Source of the DNA: Trichomonas tenax | Taxonomy: Eukaryota; Parabasalia; Trichomonadida; Trichomonadidae | Reading direction: 5' to 3' | Length of the DNA: 64,000 nucleotides | Assembly (NCBI GenBank): GCA_023091735.1 | Contig: JALKBU010000054.1 | Location: 42,026-106,025, forward strand | Part shown: positions 16,213 through 26,259 of the stretch, one piece after another | How the letters are laid out: every line of letters begins with the position of its first letter | How positions within the stretch are numbered: the first letter of the stretch is position 1 | Notes under the pieces: generated by a model | Told to the model about the DNA's origin: nothing | The model's database searches: none | The model's input: the letters and a program-made list of their open reading frames with translations, nothing else | Made by a program: the position numbers and the translations under genes

Positions 16213-19173
16213 ATGACTTCTTATATCCCTACGGCCATTTTCGGAGGCACAGGAGTCGAAACTCTCGTCAAAAAGTTCAATGACTCCCGCCAGAAAGGAT
16301 CATCTCCTGCTGCTGGCTCAGATGCTTCTCCAATGGACACTGTTATCAATGAAGTCGTTCGCCGCGCTAAAGACCGCCTCATCAGCAACCAGGGCAACGA
16401 ACTTCAGAAGGCTGATTCTCTCCAGGAACTTCTTTTCCTTCACTATCAGGGAGTTACGATTGATTGGGCCGATTTCCCAATTTCGGAGATCATGATGTCC
16501 GAGAATCTTTCTGTTAAGATGATGGCCTATCTCGCTGCGTCCCAGTTTTGGTCGCCAAACTCAGACGTTGTGATGATGGTTATTTCTTGCATCAACAAGG
16601 ACCTTTTGGGTGCAGATTTGTTCAAGAAATCACTTGCTCTCACACTCATTCCTCTTATTGCGACACCATCGTTCGCCGAAAGCGTTGTTACAAACGTTAC
16701 ATTGAACTTTAACAACCCAAGAACAGATATCAGGCAGAAAGCTATCACATGCTTCTACAAGCTCTGCCTCAAGTTCCCAGAATGCCTTCCACCAGGCATC
16801 AAGACCATGAATCTTAAGGGAATTTTGTCTGATAAGTCAAACGAAACAGGTGTCATTCAGGCAGCACTCACACTTCTTAATGAGCTTTGTATGCACAACC
16901 CATCTAACTACAAAGTCCTTCTCCCAACAATCGTCACTTTCTTCCAGGAAGCTGCCGGCTCGCCATGGATCTTAGTGCGTGCACTCAACATTGTTTCCAC
17001 AATCGGTGCCACACTCGACATAACAAGCCTCGAGAAGTTTAACCAGAAGATTTCAGGAATGATTAACGAAGTTCTTAACAGTGCTTCATCTCCTTCCGTC
17101 GTCTTCGAAGTTATCCGCCTCATCTGCAACTTGCGCATGAGCAACAGAGAACTCATTCGTGCTGCTGCTGACAGAGCTCAAACATTCATCGAAAATGAAG
17201 ATCCAAACTTACGTTATCTCGGCTTAATCTCTATCACAAGGCTTATGCAGCTCAACCAGAGCATCATCAACTTACACAGACAAACGTTAATGACTTGTCT
17301 CGAATCTGATGATCAAACATGCGTTTTCATTGCTGTTGACTTGCTCGAGTCCATCGTTACAAAGAAGAACATTGGTGAAATCGTTCTCAACTTAGTCGAT
17401 CAGATTGAAAATCGTAAATCAGGCATAGTTAGAGATACATTAATTTCTCGCCTCATTTCCATCTGCAAATATGGCAAGGAGACAGCATACGAGCGCTTCA
17501 CAGACTACGAGTGGTATGTCAACATCCTTTTGACAGTCCACTCATATGGCTGCGAGTCATCTGAGCTTTCTGAAGAACTCCTTACAATGGCACTCAGAGC
17601 CAAGTCTACGCGCCCAGTTCTTGTTTCTGAAATGATCGATTTCATGTGCGAGATCAACATCACAGAGACACACTTCATCGAAGTCGCCGCATTCATCCTT
17701 GGTGAATACAGTGAAGGCGAAGAAGCCCAGAAGGCATTCGAACTCCTTCTTCAGGACCGCATTGAACAGACAAAGCCATCTGCTCAGTCTGCTTGCCTCC
17801 AGAACGCTTTCAAGATCTACGCCAAGTCCAGCGATGATGCACTTCTCGCATCGCGTGGCAAAGTCCTCGCCAACATCATGCCAAAGTATACAGCTTCTCG
17901 TTACACAGAAGTTCAGGAAGGGGCTGCCATGCTCGCAGCTTTAGTTGGAATCTTCAATACAACTCCAAACGCTCAGGCTGTTGCTTCAATCTACTCTCAG
18001 CCATTGGCTGCTGTTGATCCAACAGCTCAGTCCAAGGTTAAGATCCCAGCGGGCCTTGATCTCTCTGTTGCTATTGTTGATCTTGATCCAGCAGACAACG
18101 GTTTCGTCCTCAATGACTTGGAAGATGATGATCCAAACGCTCCAAACGCTCCAAACAAGAGTCTCTTCCTCCTCCGTCCATCAGACAAGAAGAAGCAAGC
18201 CGAGAAGAAGGGCGAGAAGGTTGTTGTCTTAAGTGGCACGCTTGGTGTCAGTCTCGAGCCACCGAAGAAGCAGCGCCGTCTTATGCCAATCCTCGACGAT
18301 CAGCCAGCAGGCTCATTATTACCAGTCGAAGGTGATGGTCCTAAGAAGGCACCAAAGCCACAACAGGCATCACCAATCTCCCAGATTTCCTTCAACATCA
18401 ACGATCCTTCAACACAACAACTCCCAGAGCTCAAGCCATACTCTCAAGATGAGTTGCTCGCTAAACAGTCCAGACAGCTACTCGCCCAGCGCAGAGAAGT
18501 TCTCCCATCCATCACAAGTGATGATGTCTTCAGACAGGTCGGAAGCTGCCAAGGCATTGCTATCACTGTCACCGACATCCAGCCAAGAACAAACGGCTTG
18601 GAAGTCACACTTCAGGTCCTCAACACATCAACAGTTCCAATTTCAGCTGTCGAATTCTCACTCGATGATTCACATCCACAGTGCTTGAGGCAAGAAATCG
18701 CGCCAGGTGATAGAGCAATCCATAAGGTTGCTTACAGAACAAAGCCAGTTCTTGAAGCAAAGATCATCAAGGTCACCGTTTTACCAACAGGCGGCGCTGG
18801 CGAAATGCTTAGAGGCAAGCTTAGAATTGTTCCAACAATGTTCCTTCAGGCAGCAGATTCCGAGGAACTCGATGTTATCCTTCCAGAGTGCACATCAACA
18901 CAGAACCTCGTCTTCGGCGATGCTGTTCCAGTTGCTCAGCTCGTCAGGGGTGTTTCTGATGCTACAAGAGGTGGCGTCTTCAAGCGTGAGATCGAAGGAA
19001 AGAAGACAGTCGCTGTTGCTGCCAAGTGCACAGAGATGTTCGTCGTTGTCCTCGTTTACAAAGGCTCCGAAGGATTCTTGGCTGAAGTTAGGACAAATGA
19101 TGAGAAGCTTACACAGTCTGTCATTTCCGAACTTAAGCTTGCATTCAAGAACGAGTTAGCTAACACAAATTAA
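16213..19173 (+). CDS. AP3D1: AP-3 complex subunit delta (delta adaptin)
   Basis: 986 residues from the ATG at 16213, preferred because an initiator abuts it; a start at 16174 would add 13 residues. The N-terminal 560 residues are an adaptin trunk of HEAT/ARM helices. Segments match AP-3 delta closely: YQGVTIDWADFPISEIM, MMAYLAASQFW, NLRYLGLISITRLM, a VDLLESIVTKKNIGEIV stretch and FTDYEWYVNILLTV. A low-complexity hinge (about 600-740, Lys/Pro/Asp rich) follows. The C-terminal 230 residues form a beta-rich appendage-like domain. AP-3 sorts cargo from endosomes to lysosome-related organelles; delta is one of its two large subunits. G+C is clearly higher than in neighbouring genes, suggesting strong expression. 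Stop TAA lies in TAAAT. Confidence 0.88.
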   Translation: MTSYIPTAIFGGTGVETLVKKFNDSRQKGSSPAAGSDASPMDTVINEVVRRAKDRLISNQGNELQKADSLQELLFLHYQGVTIDWADFPISEIMMSENLSVKMMAYLAASQFWSPNSDVVMMVISCINKDLLGADLFKKSLALTLIPLIATPSFAESVVTNVTLNFNNPRTDIRQKAITCFYKLCLKFPECLPPGIKTMNLKGILSDKSNETGVIQAALTLLNELCMHNPSNYKVLLPTIVTFFQEAAGSPWILVRALNIVSTIGATLDITSLEKFNQKISGMINEVLNSASSPSVVFEVIRLICNLRMSNRELIRAAADRAQTFIENEDPNLRYLGLISITRLMQLNQSIINLHRQTLMTCLESDDQTCVFIAVDLLESIVTKKNIGEIVLNLVDQIENRKSGIVRDTLISRLISICKYGKETAYERFTDYEWYVNILLTVHSYGCESSELSEELLTMALRAKSTRPVLVSEMIDFMCEINITETHFIEVAAFILGEYSEGEEAQKAFELLLQDRIEQTKPSAQSACLQNAFKIYAKSSDDALLASRGKVLANIMPKYTASRYTEVQEGAAMLAALVGIFNTTPNAQAVASIYSQPLAAVDPTAQSKVKIPAGLDLSVAIVDLDPADNGFVLNDLEDDDPNAPNAPNKSLFLLRPSDKKKQAEKKGEKVVVLSGTLGVSLEPPKKQRRLMPILDDQPAGSLLPVEGDGPKKAPKPQQASPISQISFNINDPSTQQLPELKPYSQDELLAKQSRQLLAQRREVLPSITSDDVFRQVGSCQGIAITVTDIQPRTNGLEVTLQVLNTSTVPISAVEFSLDDSHPQCLRQEIAPGDRAIHKVAYRTKPVLEAKIIKVTVLPTGGAGEMLRGKLRIVPTMFLQAADSEELDVILPECTSTQNLVFGDAVPVAQLVRGVSDATRGGVFKREIEGKKTVAVAAKCTEMFVVVLVYKGSEGFLAEVRTNDEKLTQSVISELKLAFKNELANTN

Positions 19174-19201
19174 ATATTTTTTTTTATTTTTAAATAGAAC
19201 A

Positions 19202-19944
19202 ATGTTCAAAGATTTATTTCGTTCTATTTTTACAAAATTCACCGATGCTAAGATGCTGCCTGAAGGAGAGTCAGTGAATTCTGCAGTAAATAAGTATCAG
19301 CAGCAATTAAAAGATTGCATGAAAATTTGCCTTCTATTTTGATCAAGGTTTTAATTTCCACAGCGATGAAGTGACCATAATAATTACATTGCCACATATC
19401 AAACAGATATTATCTCGTTTTCCCACAGAATTTGCATTTCGAAAACTGTCTACAAGCTTTCTTTTGGCAAAAGCAAACTCAATAATTGCAAAATGTTCCG
19501 TTTTGCATTCATTGGTAATAAAATTCAACCAAAATACGCGTAATTTTATAGAAATATCAGATACAATATCAGAAAGCATTCATTACTATGTTGATTTGGT
19601 CCACTCAAGTTCCAAATCAACAATTCTCGAGTTTCAAGAATTTGATCTTGATGATGAAATGTCAAATTATTTAGATTTCGAGAAAATCACAAATGATAAC
19701 GACAATCTTCGTCAAAAAGTCGAAAAAAACAAAGTTTATTTCACATGTATGCTGCCTGTGCAATGAAGAACTTGCAATCTCATACGTGACTCCTTGCAAT
19801 CATGCTTTTCTGTGTTTGAAGTGTTTAACTGAAGCAGTGTCATCTAATAACATATGGAAATGTTATGTATGTGGCAAAAGGATTGAAGATGTCAAGAAAG
19901 TTTCTCCCCTCTGTTTGAATATTTACTATATAAACTCTCATTGA
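19202..19944 (+). pseudogene. Frameshifted RING-finger gene
   Basis: Three consecutive frames make up one protein-like sequence. 19202-19342 starts with ATG and encodes MFKDLFRSIFTKF, then stops. About 19325-19766 is a helical middle part. About 19700-19944 carries a complete C3HC4-type RING (CCLCNEE, CNHAFLCLKCL, CYVCGK). The second change of frame falls at a run of seven A (19723-19729), a classic indel site. No intron signals (GTAYGT with ACTAACACACAG) are present, so splicing does not explain it. It is either a recent pseudogene or two sequencing indels. If intact it would be a RING E3 of about 245 residues, spaced 28 bp after the AP-3 delta stop. Confidence 0.65.
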
Positions 19945-20006
19945 TATATATTACTTACTATGAAAAGAACAATAAGTGCTGCATTACTATGAATTCAAGC
20001 ACTTGC

Positions 20007-20014
20007 CACGTAAA
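20007..20014 (+). promoter_or_regulatory. CACGTAAA motif upstream of the cis-prenyltransferase gene
   Basis: TTGCCACGTAAAC lies 47 bp before the initiator at 20062, on the coding strand. Confidence 0.5.
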
Positions 20015-20061
20015 CTTCAATATGTCAGTTTTATCAAGATATGGTACTTTTAAAAATCTCG

Positions 20062-20069
20062 TCACTTTT
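20062..20069 (+). promoter_or_regulatory. Initiator of the cis-prenyltransferase gene
   Basis: TCACTTTT five bases before the ATG at 20075. Confidence 0.65.
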
Positions 20070-20074
20070 AATAA

Positions 20075-20797
20075 ATGAATTGGTTTCATAAAGCATTGTT
20101 ACACATTATAAATTCAGGCGAAATTCCACGACACGTCGCAATAGTTATGGATGGAAATAGGAGATATGCAAGAAAAGAGCATCTTTCCAGCGTCACATTG
20201 GGTCATAAAATGGGAGCAGACAAATTAAAAGAGGTAATCGAGTGGATGGCAGAGTTAAAAGGCATCGAAATCCTGTCTGTCTACGCATTTTCTATATTAA
20301 ACTTCAAAAGATCCAAAGATGAAGTGAATGGCCTCATGGATCTCGCTGAGAGTACATTTAAAGAATTAGCCGATACACCGGAGTTCTTTGTCAAAAACCA
20401 GTGCAGAATTAACTTTATTGGTCGCATCGAAATGTTAGAACAGAGAGTAATTGATCAAATCAATCGTGTCACTGAAGCAGGCCTTAAAAATCCGAAATTT
20501 GTTCTTAACATATGCGTTTGCTATACTTCTCATGATGAAATTGAGCATGCAAGAGATGATTGCTTTAATCAAGACATCGAACCAAATACAGAAAATGTGT
20601 TCAATCACTTACAACTTAACAAAAAGGTTGACCTTTTGATAAGAACTAGTGGTGTTTTGAGAATGTCAAATTATTTACTCATGCAATGTACTGACGCAAA
20701 TATCATTGTCACAGATAAGCTTTGGCCTGAGTTAACAATATGGGACTTTTCTTATATTATACTCAAGCATCAGTTACGTCATTATTTACCGGAATAA
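20075..20797 (+). CDS. cis-prenyltransferase (dehydrodolichyl diphosphate synthase type)
   Basis: 240 residues, the usual length. The enzyme adds isopentenyl diphosphate units in cis to farnesyl diphosphate, making the dolichol precursor for ER glycosylation. Motifs in order: HVAIVMDGNRRYA (20-32) with catalytic Asp26; GHKMGADKL; LSVYAFSILNFKRS (67-80); LNICVCYTSHDEI; VDLLIRTSGVLRMSNYLL (185-202); LWPEL. Two normally conserved glutamates are replaced: Leu75 where the family has Glu (YAFSxEN) and Val194 where it has Glu (RTSGE). The DHDDS-like spacing and SVYAFS-NFKRS motif place it with eukaryotic Rer2/DHDDS rather than the Nus1/NgBR partner, which lacks most motifs. The stop lies in TAAAG. 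Confidence 0.9.
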   Translation: MNWFHKALLHIINSGEIPRHVAIVMDGNRRYARKEHLSSVTLGHKMGADKLKEVIEWMAELKGIEILSVYAFSILNFKRSKDEVNGLMDLAESTFKELADTPEFFVKNQCRINFIGRIEMLEQRVIDQINRVTEAGLKNPKFVLNICVCYTSHDEIEHARDDCFNQDIEPNTENVFNHLQLNKKVDLLIRTSGVLRMSNYLLMQCTDANIIVTDKLWPELTIWDFSYIILKHQLRHYLPE

Positions 20798-20807
20798 AGT
20801 TGTTTAG

Positions 20808-21684
20808 ATGTTTGATTTTTTTGTGAAAACGAATATAGCGGAGAAGTCAGTCGACTCTAGCGAAGGTATTGTTGGATTTATGTCAAAGAAAGCTTTCAAC
20901 ATGTATCCAAATTCTCATAAACTCTTAGAATTGCCTCAGATTCGTTATAAAGAAGCGATAGATCCCGAGAAGCCTCATAAAAATACACCAAAGTCAACAT
21001 TCAACACCAATAGAGTTGATATTATTGCCAATGGACAGCTTAATTCAAGCAAATATAATCAAATACGACGCAGAAGCATTCAAGAAGAAATAAATAGCAA
21101 CTGTTTCATCAATGAAACTTGAAAAGGAGGATATTCTAGCAATCTCCGGCTTCATTATGATGATAGGAAATGATTGAAGCCAGCGACGTAGCATCTCAGA
21201 TGTGTTAATTGACGAGAAAATCCTCTATAAATCTTCAGATCTTTTTAGCACTTTCGATTGTGCCGTAAAGAAATTTAAGCTTGCAAAACATCTAAGTGAG
21301 CTCCTTTTAGATCCGCAGCTCTATGTGCGCAACTCTCATCTCGCGAACTGCTTCAAAGTCTGCAACACTCTCAAAATAATCGAGGATGCAAAGTCACTCG
21401 CAGACACTGAAATGCTTAATGCCAAATGTGGAAAGAGCAGACAATTAACTAAAAAGTTCTCAAATGAGCAGATCCTTCTAATGGAAGAAGAACAGCAATC
21501 TTTGAACTATGTCCCTCTCAAGAAGGAGGCTGTTGTAGTTAAGGACCATTTTTCATATGAGAAAAGGAACATGGAAACAATCATTTCTGACATTAATGAA
21601 CCAGATACATTAATGCTCAATCCAGGGCAAGCTCCGGTACCTACAGGCTTCGTCCCAGAGAAAAATGTTTCTCTTGCTGCCTGA
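20808..21684 (+). pseudogene. Uncertain coding remnant in two frames
   Basis: 20808-21122 is a 104-residue ATG-initiated frame (KKAFNMYPNSHKLLELPQIR, then RRRSIQEEIN). About 21178-21684 is a second open stretch in another frame (SDLFSTFDCAVKKF, then KIIEDAKSLADTEML) whose listed start is a GTG. Composition of both is protein-like (few low-complexity runs, balanced residues), but neither has a recognisable domain. The first begins only 10 bp after the previous stop, with no room for a promoter. They may be one decayed gene or two unrelated frames. Function unknown. Confidence 0.35.
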
Positions 21685-21995
21685 ACACTAGGACCAGCGC
21701 TCCCAAAGCTCTTCAGAGGAGACTGATGATGAAATTTGATACAGAGCTCGTGATACAAAACATTTCGAATAATTTTAATAATTAATTAGAGCTTGCCTTC
21801 CCTTATAGTTGATTTCAAATTAAATTTATAATTCCAGCTACATCCACCCACAACTTTTACTTCTACAGATTTCGAAATCGGATATATATCTGACACATGT
21901 TATTAAATACGAAAAGAGATACAAGAGATTTCACAAAACATATAACAGTATATGCATATTTGATAACTAAGATTAATATCAAATTTAAAATAAAC
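21685..21995. other. Spacer
   Basis: No gene, RNA or repeat recognised. Confidence 0.4.
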
Positions 21996-23312
21996 TTATT
22001 GAAGTTTTTCAAGGTTCCCAATCATCTCAGTATATAAGAAAGCTGCAGATTCAACCATTTTATTGTCATGTTCAGTGTCGTCCATATTTGATATTTCCTG
22101 AATGTAATCCATAACTTCTGGAGTGTTGTTGAACGCATCAAAGATTGGATTCGATCCGTCAACAACAAAAGCGTATTTGATCACTGGAACAAGCTCTGTA
22201 ACAATGATTTTATAGATTTTGTCTGATTCAACTTCAAAGAAAGGAAGAAGGAACCCAAGATTTCCTTTGTGTTCGATATATTCCCTTAATGTTGGAGGAG
22301 AACTTTCATCGTTCAACAATTTCAGCAAAATCTTTAACGCTGTCTTTCTATTACAAAAGGAAGCATTTTCACTGTAATATATCAACATATCAATGTACCC
22401 TATACTCTTCATTACTGTTCTGAGCTCCAAATTATGTGTTGCTGAATGAACAACTTTCAAAACCCATAATTTATGATCATCATTTAAATCTGATGCCAGC
22501 ATCGAACTAAAAACACTAAGGAAGTCTTCCTCCATCTCTTTCATCACTTCTTTTGAGTCATACATGAACAATTCTTTGAAACACATCGAAATAAAACCAA
22601 AATCTTCTTTAACTTGCTTAAATCGATTGAAAGCGATAGGAATAAATCCATGATATATAAGTGGTGTGTGAAACTTCACTGATTTCATTATAAGTTCATA
22701 AATAGTTTCAATTGCAATCGTTTCAAATTGTGGAATTGAGATATCAAAAGCAATCATCAAAAAATCAAGGAAATCTGAAAAGAAAAACCTGCATCTATCT
22801 TCTTCCTTAGGATCAACTTCAATAGAAGCTAATGCACTTAAAAATCTTAAAATGATTTCTGCCAATTCTGGACATTCCGTAATGAATTTAGCAGTAAGAT
22901 CTCTGGATTGAAGTTGATCGCCGTATATTACTGTGTTTATCGTTATAAATAAAGGAATGTTATAAATCAAATCTGTACATTCTGTTAAAACGAGACAATG
23001 AGTAAAAATTTCCAATATATGTCCAACTGTTGGTAAGGACACGCCATGTTGAATGCAATTTGTTAAATATTCGAAGAAATGAATTTCATTTATTTGTGTT
23101 TGAACAATTTGATCGACTATTTCTTTCACTGCTACAATTTTGGAAACTAGTTCAATAGCTTGTTCGAACTCATTTGCATTTGGTGGATTTTGAATAATTT
23201 GCATTGAAGAATAGAACTCTTCAGCATCAATGATTTCATCCGATGATGACTCTTCTTCGGAGTTATGCTGTTGATTTTTCTGTTTTCCATCAACAATTTT
23301 ATAATCTTCCAT
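21996..23312 (-). CDS. ARM-like helical-repeat protein
   Basis: 438 residues. An acidic N-terminus (SEEESSSDEIIDAEEF, residues 18-33) is followed by continuous amphipathic helices (KIVAVKEIVDQIVQ, LPTVGHILEIFTHCLVLTEC, LWVLKVVHSATHN) in the loose armadillo/HEAT style. There are no catalytic or membrane motifs. The size, acidic head and helical arrangement resemble the separate gene at 31854, suggesting a lineage-specific ARM-like family. Such proteins usually act as adaptors, for example in transport or cytoskeleton, but nothing here specifies a partner. No clear initiator was seen upstream. Confidence 0.7.
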   Translation of the reverse strand: MEDYKIVDGKQKNQQHNSEEESSSDEIIDAEEFYSSMQIIQNPPNANEFEQAIELVSKIVAVKEIVDQIVQTQINEIHFFEYLTNCIQHGVSLPTVGHILEIFTHCLVLTECTDLIYNIPLFITINTVIYGDQLQSRDLTAKFITECPELAEIILRFLSALASIEVDPKEEDRCRFFFSDFLDFLMIAFDISIPQFETIAIETIYELIMKSVKFHTPLIYHGFIPIAFNRFKQVKEDFGFISMCFKELFMYDSKEVMKEMEEDFLSVFSSMLASDLNDDHKLWVLKVVHSATHNLELRTVMKSIGYIDMLIYYSENASFCNRKTALKILLKLLNDESSPPTLREYIEHKGNLGFLLPFFEVESDKIYKIIVTELVPVIKYAFVVDGSNPIFDAFNNTPEVMDYIQEISNMDDTEHDNKMVESAAFLYTEMIGNLEKLQ

Positions 23313-23535
23313 TTAAACCTGAAAACAAATATAATAATGGATTATAAATCGAAGAGTTTTTCATAAAAACTATTGAAAAAGATATATTTTCAGTTAAAGA
23401 CGACATAATCTAAAATTTTGTAGTTCAAAAAAATTTTAAACTAAATCAAGCTGATAATAAAAAATCTCTCTGAGGCTGTGAAATAATATAGAATTAGTAT
23501 ATTTAGAACAAACAAAATATAAAACAAATAAATGA

Positions 23536-25566
23536 TTATTTCATAACGAAAGAAAGCTGAGACTTCAGTGGCATGATTGATGGCAAGCCGACTCTGAAGA
23601 CTTTACCTTGTGGCATTTTGTGTGGAATCAATTCCTTCTTGACACATGCAAACAATGTTTCCATACTCTTGTCGATATATATCGCTCTGCAGTCTGTTGT
23701 GTGGTGCATTTCCCAGACAACTGTCTTCTTCACGTAGTCATAGATGTAAATAGAACCACCAGCATCGCAGCTTGCAACTTTATTCTCATCGAAAACAGGG
23801 AAAACTTGTCTAATCGCATGCGTGTGCATGTTGTTCAATACGAAGAGCTGAACGTTGTTCTCGATGTCCCATATTCTGACTGATAAGTCTTCGCTGCCAC
23901 TGAACAAAAAGAAGCCATCGAATTCGAGAGATGTAATAGAGTCTGTGTGACCAAGAAGCTGTGTTTCGACAAATGTGCCGCCTTCATTTTCTCTCCACAC
24001 TTTGATGATGTTGTCATTGCCACCTGTCGCGAGCGTCAGCTGACCGCACATCCATGTCGCGCTGCTTGTGAGGATTTCCTTGTTGTGGCCTTTCCACATC
24101 TTCACCATGGAGACAGCTGCATATGAAAGGCTCTCAAAAATCGCATCAATCTGCCACAGCGAGATATATCCATCATAGTCACAAGAGAACATCACTGTCT
24201 TCATTTCATTGCTGACAACGGACATTGAAGAAATGGAGTTCTTGTGTCTAGAAGGAAGTTCGACTGTCTTCTTGTCGGTGAGACTCAAATAAATGATTTG
24301 TCCACTGTCGTGTCCAGTGATCGCATAAACGAGGTCTCCAATCAGGCGCTCCCTGAGCCCGATGTACCCAGAAAGAATCGCGAGATGTGAAGGAATCTTG
24401 AACTCACTGCGCATCGAGAAGTCGTTCTTATCCCACATCCTGATAACTTTATCGACTCCGATTGTTGATATGACATCATTCGCTTGGTCTCTGGTCGTCT
24501 TGACATAGAAAACAGGCTTCGAGTGGACTTGATAAGACTTTTCGACAGTACCTCTGTTAATCCTGAACAATGTCACACTGTCTCTCACAAGATACAAAAA
24601 TGTATCTTTTGTAACAGGTGTTATCTGCAATCCGCCCAATCCGAGCTTCTCTGTATAAAGAAGAGTGATTCTTTCTTCTGCATTGTAAATAAACAGAGAT
24701 CCGCTTGTGTCAAGCAAAACTAATGTTCCTTGTTTCGTGCAGAAACACGATGTATAGTTTACTTGGTTTGGATTGATGATCTTCGAGTGAATGCAATAGT
24801 TCTTTGGATTAAAAATGCGAATGATGTGATTGTATGAGAAAGCGAGAATGTTTTCTGTTCTTGGATTGTAAACTATGTCGCAAATTCCGTGGTCAGCGAG
24901 GTGCTTTGGTCTGTTTATCTGAGTGAATGTCGGATGATCTGATAATTGAACTTCATATTGTGCAATCGAACCATTTTCGAATCCTGCGTAGATATAACCG
25001 CTGTTATCGACTCTCGAGTTCGAGTATATGCACATGCAGAAGAAATTCGTGCGCGATTCGATGAAATGGACTTTTTTGAATAAAGATACCGATTTCATAG
25101 TTCCTCTGAGTGTCTGCTGCACCAACACTGTAATACCACGCATTTCTACAACGAAAATATGCTTCTGAAAGGCTTCAATGTGCAGCGGCGTCTGTTCAAA
25201 TACTTGAATTGTCTGAACTAATGGATGCTCAGGAATTGTCTTAGATCCCAAATTCCAAACCAAAACCTTTCTATCGGCACCTGCTGAAAACAACAATTGG
25301 AGAGTCTGCGACCAATATAAAACAGAAACAACACCTTCGTGCTCTGTTACTTCGTATGAAGGCAAAAGAACCGGATTATCGAGCTTCTCCGGTATCATCC
25401 ACCTGTATATTGTGCCACTTTTCGCTCCAGCGAAGACATATGATGGAGGAACATAAACGCATTTAACTAACGCGCTTGATTTTTGTGTGAACTTCTCTTT
25501 CGGGAGAGTGAGTGACAAAGTCTTCGAAAGAGAGACACTACACTCGCCTTGAGGGTCCGCAGACAT
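23536..25566 (-). CDS. Large WD40 repeat protein (two propellers)
   Basis: 676 residues of WD40 repeats, enough for about two beta-propellers. Recognisable blades include VVSVLYWSQTLQLLFSAGAD then VLVWNLGS; DVISTIGVDKVIRMWDKND; SISSMSVVSNEMKTVMFSCD then SLWQID; and the strongest near the end: LTLATGGNDNIIKVWRE and HTDSITSLEFDGFFLFSGS then VRIWDIENN. There is no extra domain or coiled coil. Multi-blade proteins of this size in flagellates include axonemal or intraflagellar WDR proteins and ribosome-biogenesis factors. The sequence does not decide between them. An ATTTGACATGTAAA motif lies on the same strand about 57 bp before the ATG. Confidence 0.82.
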   Translation of the reverse strand: MSADPQGECSVSLSKTLSLTLPKEKFTQKSSALVKCVYVPPSYVFAGAKSGTIYRWMIPEKLDNPVLLPSYEVTEHEGVVSVLYWSQTLQLLFSAGADRKVLVWNLGSKTIPEHPLVQTIQVFEQTPLHIEAFQKHIFVVEMRGITVLVQQTLRGTMKSVSLFKKVHFIESRTNFFCMCIYSNSRVDNSGYIYAGFENGSIAQYEVQLSDHPTFTQINRPKHLADHGICDIVYNPRTENILAFSYNHIIRIFNPKNYCIHSKIINPNQVNYTSCFCTKQGTLVLLDTSGSLFIYNAEERITLLYTEKLGLGGLQITPVTKDTFLYLVRDSVTLFRINRGTVEKSYQVHSKPVFYVKTTRDQANDVISTIGVDKVIRMWDKNDFSMRSEFKIPSHLAILSGYIGLRERLIGDLVYAITGHDSGQIIYLSLTDKKTVELPSRHKNSISSMSVVSNEMKTVMFSCDYDGYISLWQIDAIFESLSYAAVSMVKMWKGHNKEILTSSATWMCGQLTLATGGNDNIIKVWRENEGGTFVETQLLGHTDSITSLEFDGFFLFSGSEDLSVRIWDIENNVQLFVLNNMHTHAIRQVFPVFDENKVASCDAGGSIYIYDYVKKTVVWEMHHTTDCRAIYIDKSMETLFACVKKELIPHKMPQGKVFRVGLPSIMPLKSQLSFVMK

Positions 25567-26259
25567 AATAAATTATAAAAAAAACGTCCATTTTTTTCTA
25601 TAGTCTACATTTTTATTTGACATTTACATGTCAAATATCTTTTTTTTAAAAAAAAGATTTGCATCATTTTGGTCTGAATATTGCAAATATTACTAATATT
25701 TAGATGCGATTGTTCGTATTGTTTGAATCACTGATTGTAGATGAATCTAAAAAGACATTGGCACATGATTTTAGAATAAATATTTTCCCTCTAATTAAAC
25801 AATGGAGGTTCGAACAAAGGCAAATCTTGATATACAGTGATTTTGGCGGCTTTGTAATGTGTTGCTGAAAGCTATAGTAATTTACCTAGGTTCAAAATGA
25901 TATGATATTAATAATATGAGATTTTGACAGAATATGCCATGTAAATATCACAAAACATATGATTTACGCCACTTTGACACGTAAAATTATGTTATTACTT
26001 TTGATTTATCTCCCGAATATAGGTCATTGAGCCTAAGATTTAGCAGCTTCACAAGGATGCAAATGTAATTTTCGAAGGAAGAAGCGTGCAGAAGACAATG
26101 AAGGAAAATATATTTTGTCAATAACTGTCATAGCCAGTCGCCAGTGCCCGGTGGTGATGGATCCACCGCGTGTCGACTCAATCATTGAGAAATAAATCTT
26201 ATTTACGTCGGTTATAAATTTATTTGACAACTTTACAAGAAAATCTAGATTTTGACAAT
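25567..26259. other. Divergent promoter spacer (WD40 / kinase)
   Basis: Three copies of the recurring motif: CATGTAAA on the minus strand at 25630-25623, CATGTAAA on plus at 25938-25945 and CACGTAAA on plus at 25978-25985. The first sits in a palindromic TTTGACATTTACATGTCAAA. A G+C-richer patch at about 26090-26180 has no recognisable RNA. No gene seen. Confidence 0.5.

Noticed and set aside
14161..18239. Several frames opposite to the BRCT and AP-3 delta genes
   Set aside because: Overlap well-supported genes and have no independent evidence.
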